The translations under genes were made by a program, and so were the position numbers. Under the pieces are notes generated by a model. It was not told where the DNA came from, did not search any database, and worked only from the letters and a program-made list of their open reading frames with translations. A stretch of DNA of 11,322 bases from Agromyces sp. (GTDB lineage Bacteria > Actinomycetota > Actinomycetes > Actinomycetales > Microbacteriaceae). The DNA is taken from the NCBI GenBank assembly GCA_031178025.1, contig JAPSJU010000051.1, positions 1 through 11,322 on the forward strand, given 5' to 3'. Shown in pieces: positions 7,535-11,322 of this stretch; positions within the stretch are counted from its first letter, which is position 1; each line of letters opens with the position of its first letter.

Positions 7535-8974
7535 TCAGGCCCGATCGGCGGCGGGCACCTTCACGAAGAGCATGAGCACGAGGCCCGCGGCGAGCACGAT
7601 GGCGATGCCGAGGATGCCCCAGTACGTGGCGCCGGCGACCGCGATCAGCGCGGCCCACAGCAGCGGCGAGAGGAAGCTCGCGGCGCGACCGGTCGTCGCA
7701 TAGAGCCCGAAGATCTCGCTCTCCCGCCCGGCCGGCGTGACACGCGCCAGGAAGGACCGGGACGCCGCCTGCGCAGGACCCACGAAGAGGGTGAGCACGA
7801 GGCCGAAGATCCAGAAGACGAGCTTGCCGGAGTCGTGCAGGAGGAACACGACGAGCGCCGAGACGACGAGCCCGCTGAGGGCCGCGAGGATGACCGCGCG
7901 GGGGCCGAAGCGGTCGTCGAAGCGGCCCGCGACGATCGTGGACACGCCCGCGAGCACGTTCGCCGCGATGCCGAAGATGAGCACCTCGTTCGAACTGAAG
8001 CGGAATACGACGGCGGCGATCACCGCGCCGAACGCGAACACACCGGCCAGTCCGTCGCGGAACACCGCGCTCGCGAGCAGGAACCAGAACGTCGGTCGCG
8101 AGTCGCGCCAGAGCGCGACGATGTCACGCCACAGCACCGCGTAGCTGCGCCAGAACGAGACCCGCTCGCGATGGGGTGCGGGCGGCGCCTCGGGAACGTA
8201 CACGAGCACCGGCCAGGCGAACAGCAGCGTCCACACGGCGCAGCCGAGGGCGATCACCCGGTACGCGAGGCCGTTCTCGGTCGGCATGCCCCACCAGTCG
8301 AACGTCGTCGCGACGACGACGAGCGCGAGTGCCACGATGCCGCCGATGTAGCCGAGTCCCCAGCCGAGTCCCGACACCCGGCCGACGGTCTTCGGCGTGG
8401 ACACCTGCACGAGCATGGCGTTGTAGTTGACGCCCGCGATCTCGCTGAACACCGTGCCCGCTGCGATCAGCGCCACGCCGAGCAGGAAGAACGCCGGTGC
8501 GCCCTGCACGAAGAACAGCGCGAACATGCACAGCACGAGGGCCGCCGTCGCGCCGCCGAGCCAGACCTTCCGCCGGCCTGCGGCATCCGCTCGCTGGCCG
8601 AGCACCGGAGCGAGCACCGCGATGAGCACGCCGGCGATCGTGATCGCCCAGCCGAGGCCGCTCGCGAGGTCGGCGATGCCGCGCTCGTACACCGGGTCGC
8701 CCTCGCCCAGGGCCGCGACGGCCGGGTCGAGGAAGGTGTCGCTCGTCAGGTAGAGCGCCGTGAAGACGAAGGTGAGGATGACGGAGTTGAACGGCTGCGT
8801 CGCCCAGTCCCAGACGGCCCAGGCGATGACCTGACGACGCGGGATCCTCCGCCCCTGCTGCAGCTCGAGGCCCGTGACCGTGAACGCGTCGCTGTCGGGG
8901 GTCGACGGCGCGAGGCGCGCGCCGCCGGCCTCGCCCGCATGCGCGTCACCGGATGGCTCGGAGGGGAACGTCAT
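7535..8974 (-). CDS. MFS transporter, UMF1 (Atg22-like) family
   Basis: A 479-residue integral membrane protein with about twelve hydrophobic segments: roughly 49-77, 104-125, 136-157, 160-180, 202-223, 238-260, 296-322, 328-350, 358-380, 386-400, 430-447 and 450-471. Family marks are VIAWAVWDWATQPFNSVI (49-66), the motif-A-like GQRADAAGRRK (126-136), FSEIAGVNYNAML (176-188) and GPAQAASRSFLARVTP (399-414) followed by FGLYATTGRAASFLSPLLW. These are characteristic of the UMF1 group related to yeast vacuolar effluxer Atg22. The substrate is unknown; amino acids or other small solutes are possible by analogy. The start MTFPSEPS at 8974 is chosen because GAGG stands eight bases upstream; a start 20 codons earlier has no support. 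The cytosolic N-terminus (about 45 residues) is polar. The gene follows the small phosphatase-family gene on the same strand after 132 bases that include a hairpin, so the two are probably separately transcribed. Confidence 0.9.
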   Translation of the reverse strand: MTFPSEPSGDAHAGEAGGARLAPSTPDSDAFTVTGLELQQGRRIPRRQVIAWAVWDWATQPFNSVILTFVFTALYLTSDTFLDPAVAALGEGDPVYERGIADLASGLGWAITIAGVLIAVLAPVLGQRADAAGRRKVWLGGATAALVLCMFALFFVQGAPAFFLLGVALIAAGTVFSEIAGVNYNAMLVQVSTPKTVGRVSGLGWGLGYIGGIVALALVVVATTFDWWGMPTENGLAYRVIALGCAVWTLLFAWPVLVYVPEAPPAPHRERVSFWRSYAVLWRDIVALWRDSRPTFWFLLASAVFRDGLAGVFAFGAVIAAVVFRFSSNEVLIFGIAANVLAGVSTIVAGRFDDRFGPRAVILAALSGLVVSALVVFLLHDSGKLVFWIFGLVLTLFVGPAQAASRSFLARVTPAGRESEIFGLYATTGRAASFLSPLLWAALIAVAGATYWGILGIAIVLAAGLVLMLFVKVPAADRA

Positions 8975-9063
8975 GACGCAAGCCTCGTCCTGTCGAGTGA
9001 ACGGAAGGTGACGGCTGGCGGCGCGCCCCGGCATCCGTCGATCGGCGCCGAACCTGCTGCGCT

Positions 9064-9102
9064 GCAGCGCCGGCGGGTGGCCCGACGGAAGCGCCGCGCT
9101 GC
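9064..9102 (-). terminator. Probable terminator of the small phosphatase-family gene
   Basis: GCAGCG-C-CGGCG (9064-9075) pairs with CGCCG-CGCTGC (9092-9102) with one bulged base and a 16-base loop, an 11-bp GC-rich stem. It starts four bases after the stop codon at 9107 on the minus strand. There is no U-tract, as is common for actinobacterial hairpin terminators. Confidence 0.5.
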
Positions 9103-9106
9103 ACGC

Positions 9107-9907
9107 TCACCTCGCGGTGGTGTCGCCGGCGCCGAGCCGGAGGTCCGTCACGACCGGGAAGTGGTCGGAGGGGAAGAGGCCGTCGACCGGCGCGTCCACC
9201 GTGCAGGCCGCGTCGACGGCGACCTGCGACCCGTGCCGGACGAGGATGTGGTCGATGCGGCGGTCGATCTCCTTCGTCGCCTCGAGCGGCGCGAACGGCA
9301 CGGCCGAGCTGAGCGTCACGGCACGCGGGTCGCCGCCGCCGAGCTCCCACGTGTCGTCGGCCACCGCCCTGAGCGGCGCGAACTCCGCCTGGCTCGCGTC
9401 GCAGTTGAGATCGGCGAGCAGGAGTCGGGGCACGCCCGTGTCTGCGGCGACGAGCTCGGCGAGCCGCCGAGTCTGGGCGACGTGATCGTCGGCGAAGTCG
9501 GGTTCCCACTCGGTCGCCGCGACGACGACGTCGAAGGGAGTCTCGGGGTGCTCGATCCGCGCCTCGAGCGCCACGGGAGGCACCTGCCGATGGCTCACGG
9601 GCAGCTCGTGCCGACGCGGCGTGCCGACCGGCCAGCGGCTGACGAGCCCCACGCCCAGCAGCACGCCGACCTGATCGGGATGCTCCTGCGGCTCGGGCAC
9701 GGGCGGCAGCGAGGGCGAGAGGAACGCGGCGTGCATCCCGAGCCGATCGGCGATGAGGTGCGCCTGGGAGCCGCCCTCGACGCCCCAGCACTCCTGCAGG
9801 CCGAGCACGTCGGGCCGCAGCCGCTCGAGCACGGTCAGCAGCGCCCCCTCCCGCGCACGCCAGTCGGGCTCGAAGCGCCACAGCACGTTCCAGGTGATGA
9901 GCCGCAT
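9107..9907 (-). CDS. Endonuclease/exonuclease/phosphatase-family protein, cytoplasmic
   Basis: A 266-residue single-domain protein without signal peptide or membrane segment. EEP-fold marks in order: TWNVLWRF with N7; RPDVLGLQE with E39 as the metal-binding acid; LVSRWPVG (88-95); LLLADLNCD with D166/N168; RRIDHILV with D219/H220; FPSDHFPVV with D248/H249. The position where most EEP enzymes carry the catalytic THL/NHL histidine reads ATEWEPDF (131-138), with E133 in its place. The enzyme may therefore be altered in mechanism or substrate, or belong to a subgroup where this is normal. Substrates in this superfamily range from DNA to inositol phosphates and sphingomyelin, and none can be chosen here. 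The start at 9907 begins the conserved first strand. It has no Shine-Dalgarno but a -10 box seven bases upstream, pointing to a leaderless message. An upstream in-frame ATG adds only low-value sequence. Confidence 0.86.
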   Translation of the reverse strand: MRLITWNVLWRFEPDWRAREGALLTVLERLRPDVLGLQECWGVEGGSQAHLIADRLGMHAAFLSPSLPPVPEPQEHPDQVGVLLGVGLVSRWPVGTPRRHELPVSHRQVPPVALEARIEHPETPFDVVVAATEWEPDFADDHVAQTRRLAELVAADTGVPRLLLADLNCDASQAEFAPLRAVADDTWELGGGDPRAVTLSSAVPFAPLEATKEIDRRIDHILVRHGSQVAVDAACTVDAPVDGLFPSDHFPVVTDLRLGAGDTTAR

Positions 9908-9914
9908 ACGCGCG

Positions 9915-9943
9915 AGCGTAGGGCCGCCCTCCGGCATCCGGAA
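9915..9943 (-). promoter_or_regulatory. Probable promoter giving a leaderless transcript
   Basis: On the minus strand, TACGCT (9920-9915) lies seven bases before the A of the ATG at 9907, so transcription should begin at or next to the start codon. TTCCGG (9943-9938) stands 17 bases further upstream as a weak -35. No ribosome site is present between them. Leaderless messages are common in actinobacteria. Confidence 0.5.
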
Positions 9944-10015
9944 GCCCCCGCCTCGCACCGAGCGGGCGCCGCACACCTCTGGTCGCTCCGTGCATCCACG
10001 CTCCGATGCGGGGGA

Positions 10016-10061
10016 GTCGCGACACGCCGTCGCCGGGCGATCCGGCGCGGCGAGTTGCGAC
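10016..10061 (-). terminator. Probable terminator of the RIO-kinase transcript
   Basis: The arms at 10016-10036 and 10042-10061 pair over about 19 positions around a five-base loop, with one bulged T (10030), one G/T wobble and one A/A mismatch. The inner part, CGCCG-T-CGCCGG against CCGGCG-CGGCG, is perfect apart from the bulge. The structure lies 32 bases after the kinase stop codon and well before the next promoter. A U-tract is missing. Confidence 0.55.
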
Positions 10062-10093
10062 CCCTCGCGAGGCGGCGCGGGCGCGACGCGGAC

Positions 10094-10978
10094 TCAGAAC
10101 CCGACCTCGCCCACGAGCTCCCCGAAGAGCTCCTCGGCGTCGCACTCGAGCCGCTGCCGCGAGAACCAGTCGCACACGTTCACGCAATCCCGGTGCAGCA
10201 GGTCGAAGCCCTGCGGATTCGACACGAGGTCGACGACCTGCGGCAGGTCGATCGCGACGATCCGCCCCTCGTGCACGAGCAGGTTGTACGGCGACAGGTC
10301 GCCATGGGCGAGGCCGGCCCGGGCGAGCACGTGCATGAAGTCGGCCACCTGCTGGAAGAGCCCACGCAGTGTCGCGGCATCCGCTCGTTGTTGCGCGAGC
10401 CGGGGCGCGGCCACGCGGCCGTCGCCGATGAACTCCATGAGCACCTCGGTCTCGTGCACCTGCACCGGATACGGCACGGATGCCCCGAGCTCGTGCAGGC
10501 GGCTGAGCGCGTCGAACTCGGCGTACGCCCACTGCACTCGCGCCACCGCGCGACCGAACGTCGTGCCCTTCGCGACGGCGCGCACGTCGCGGCTGCGGCG
10601 GGTGCCGCGGCCCTCGGTGTACACCGACGACCGGTGGAAGTCCGAGTGCTCGCTCGTGCGATACCGCTTGGCAGCGAGCAGGACGCGGTTGCCAGGGACA
10701 TCGTGCGGGGCATCCGGGATCGCCCGTTCGATGAGGTGGAGGTCCGCCTCCTTGCCGGTCTTGACGACGCCGAGTTCGGTGTCGATCGCCGCGGCGGAGG
10801 TGACGAGCCAGTCGGGGCGCGGCTCCGGGCCGCGTTCGGATGGGATGGTCGCCGGCCAGGTCGACCAGCGTTGGCCCTCGCCGGGCTCGGTGGCCTGGAA
10901 CATGAGGGCGGTGTCGAGCGGGTTCGCCGCGCCGAACGGCGCAGCGGAGTCATCGTCGAGGGACGAGAGGAAGGTCAC
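10094..10978 (-). CDS. RIO1-type serine protein kinase
   Basis: A 294-residue soluble kinase of the RIO family, minimal kinases that phosphorylate serine or themselves; bacterial members are poorly characterised. The ATP-binding loop is VKTGKEADLHL (72-82), equivalent to the RIO1 STGKEA loop. The ATP-anchoring lysine is K104 in LAAKRYR, followed by a basic, flexible segment (108-142). The catalytic loop is HGDLSPYN (225-232) with D227 and N232, the metal-binding aspartate is D244 in IDLPQVVDL, and the C-terminal RIO mark is LLHRDCVNVCDWF (260-272). The start is the GTG at 10978, with GGAG six bases upstream (complement of 10985-10988), giving MTFLSSLDDD. GTGs at 10996 and 11005 are in frame but lack ribosome sites. 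About 58 residues of acidic, proline-containing sequence precede the kinase core. A 20-codon ORF ends 35 bases before this start, so translation may be coupled. Confidence 0.88.
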   Translation of the reverse strand: MTFLSSLDDDSAAPFGAANPLDTALMFQATEPGEGQRWSTWPATIPSERGPEPRPDWLVTSAAAIDTELGVVKTGKEADLHLIERAIPDAPHDVPGNRVLLAAKRYRTSEHSDFHRSSVYTEGRGTRRSRDVRAVAKGTTFGRAVARVQWAYAEFDALSRLHELGASVPYPVQVHETEVLMEFIGDGRVAAPRLAQQRADAATLRGLFQQVADFMHVLARAGLAHGDLSPYNLLVHEGRIVAIDLPQVVDLVSNPQGFDLLHRDCVNVCDWFSRQRLECDAEELFGELVGEVGF

Positions 10979-11013
10979 GGTGTTCTCCGAGGTCACGGAG
11001 GCCACCGAGCGCG

Positions 11014-11076
11014 CTATCCGCGGGCGGCCTCGCAGGGAAGGGTGTCTGCGATGCGCACGACAATGACGGTGTTCAT
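11014..11076 (-). CDS. 20-residue leader-type ORF upstream of the RIO kinase
   Basis: The best ribosome site in this region, GGAAGGAG (complement of 11084-11091, seven bases from the ATG), belongs not to the kinase but to a 20-codon ORF reading MNTVIVVRIADTLPCEAARG and ending in TAG. It lies in a different frame from the kinase, whose own GTG start follows after 35 bases. It starts about 47 bases downstream of a good promoter. It could be a translated leader that gates kinase expression, a small functional peptide, or the remnant of an older N-terminus lost by frameshift. It shows no runs of a single amino-acid codon as in classical attenuators. No function is known. Confidence 0.5.
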   Translation of the reverse strand: MNTVIVVRIADTLPCEAARG

Positions 11077-11129
11077 CGATCTGCTCCTTCCGACTCGGAT
11101 GACGGATGCCGCGACCGCGGCCCGACGAG

Positions 11130-11159
11130 AGCATACTCGCCGGCGGCGGCGCGCGTAAA
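11130..11159 (-). promoter_or_regulatory. Probable promoter of the mini-ORF/RIO-kinase transcript
   Basis: On the minus strand, TTTACG (11159-11154) and TATGCT (11135-11130) are separated by 18 bases. TATGCT matches TATAAT at four of six positions and has the TAxxxT form. Transcription would start near 11123, just past the end of the preceding membrane-protein gene (stop at 11180). The leader before the mini-ORF is about 47 bases. Confidence 0.5.
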
Positions 11160-11179
11160 GGGCCGGATCGCAACCGGAC

Positions 11180-11322
11180 TCACGCGGCGGGGCGGCCGGC
11201 CGCACGGTGCTGCACGAGCAACTGGACCGCGACCCCGGCGATGAGCACCGAGAACGCGACGTTCGACCAGAACGGCGTGATCGCGGTGGCGGTCAGCAGG
11301 CCCAGCGGGGATGCCGCGCATG
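11180..11322 (-). CDS. C-terminal end of an unidentified membrane protein
   Basis: The last 46 codons of a minus-strand gene entering from the right edge, ending in TGA (complement of 11180-11182). The visible part reads as one or two membrane segments: SPLGLLTATAITPF, then SNVAFSVLIAGVAVQLLV, followed by a short basic tail QHRAAGRPAA, which by the positive-inside rule would be cytosolic. The hydrophobic pattern and G/C-rich third positions support a real gene. The alternative frame over the same bases is arginine-rich and unconvincing. Too little is visible to assign a family. Confidence 0.6.
   Translation of the reverse strand, partial: CAASPLGLLTATAITPFWSNVAFSVLIAGVAVQLLVQHRAAGRPAA

Noticed and set aside
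2703..7658. A minus-strand open frame of about 1650 codons opposite the permeases and the nuclease
   Set aside because: Its product is a low-complexity Arg/Asp/Glu/Gly/Val mixture typical of the antisense of GC-rich genes. It crosses the terminator hairpin, and the plus-strand genes it opposes have clear families, starts and motifs.
8975..9034. Upstream in-frame start adding 20 residues to the MFS transporter
   Set aside because: No ribosome site and no conserved content; the ATG at 8974 has GAGG at suitable spacing.
9059..9070. Perfect 12-base palindrome GCGCTGCAGCGC as an operator for the MFS gene
   Set aside because: It overlaps the arm of the terminator-like stem at 9064-9102, lies about 85 bases from the transporter start, and has no promoter next to it; such palindromes are frequent at this GC content.
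7835..11158. A plus-strand open frame of about 1100 codons across the transporter, phosphatase-family and kinase genes
   Set aside because: Same low-complexity antisense composition, running through three recognised minus-strand genes and their gaps; no domain is recognisable.

Overview
The window is very GC-rich, with strong G/C bias at third codon positions, good Shine-Dalgarno sites and TAxxxT-type -10 boxes. The octamer GGCATCCG (either strand) is strikingly frequent. Together with the protein types this points to a high-GC actinobacterium, most likely Microbacteriaceae (Microbacterium/Agromyces relatives). The genus cannot be fixed from the sequence. There is no sign of mobile elements, CRISPR arrays, tRNA or rRNA. 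It reads as ordinary chromosome.

Left part (1-4511): a truncated FadR-type GntR repressor gene on the minus strand stands back to back with a four-gene plus-strand operon for a polyamine-type ABC importer. The order is ATPase (415-1482), substrate-binding lipoprotein (1526-2713), first permease (2799-3701) and second permease (3711-4511). The divergent gap holds a good promoter overlapped by inverted-repeat operator candidates, so the importer is probably repressed by the GntR protein. A strong 15-bp stem-loop lies just behind the binding-protein gene and may set its excess over the permeases.

Middle (4512-7534): a 183-base gap carries GTGA repeats in an 11-nt register and a TAGGCT -10 box. 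It leads into a 903-residue secreted nuclease of the ExeM/NucH type (lamin-tail domain, OB-fold, endonuclease/exonuclease/phosphatase domain, C-terminal beta domain). A hairpin with perfect 17-bp arms separates it from the convergent gene.

Right part (7535-11322): all genes are on the minus strand, in transcription order from the right edge. These are the C-terminal end of an unidentified membrane protein, a 20-codon leader-type ORF with a near-ideal ribosome binding site, a RIO1-type protein kinase, a small intracellular endonuclease/exonuclease/phosphatase-family protein with an apparently leaderless start, and a UMF1 (Atg22-like) major facilitator transporter. GC-rich hairpins without U-tracts follow the kinase and the small phosphatase-family gene, suggesting mostly separate transcripts.

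No clearly new multi-gene system is visible. The best leads are the mini-ORF in front of the RIO kinase, the phased repeats upstream of the secreted nuclease, the Glu-for-His change in the small phosphatase-family protein, and the over-represented octamer.
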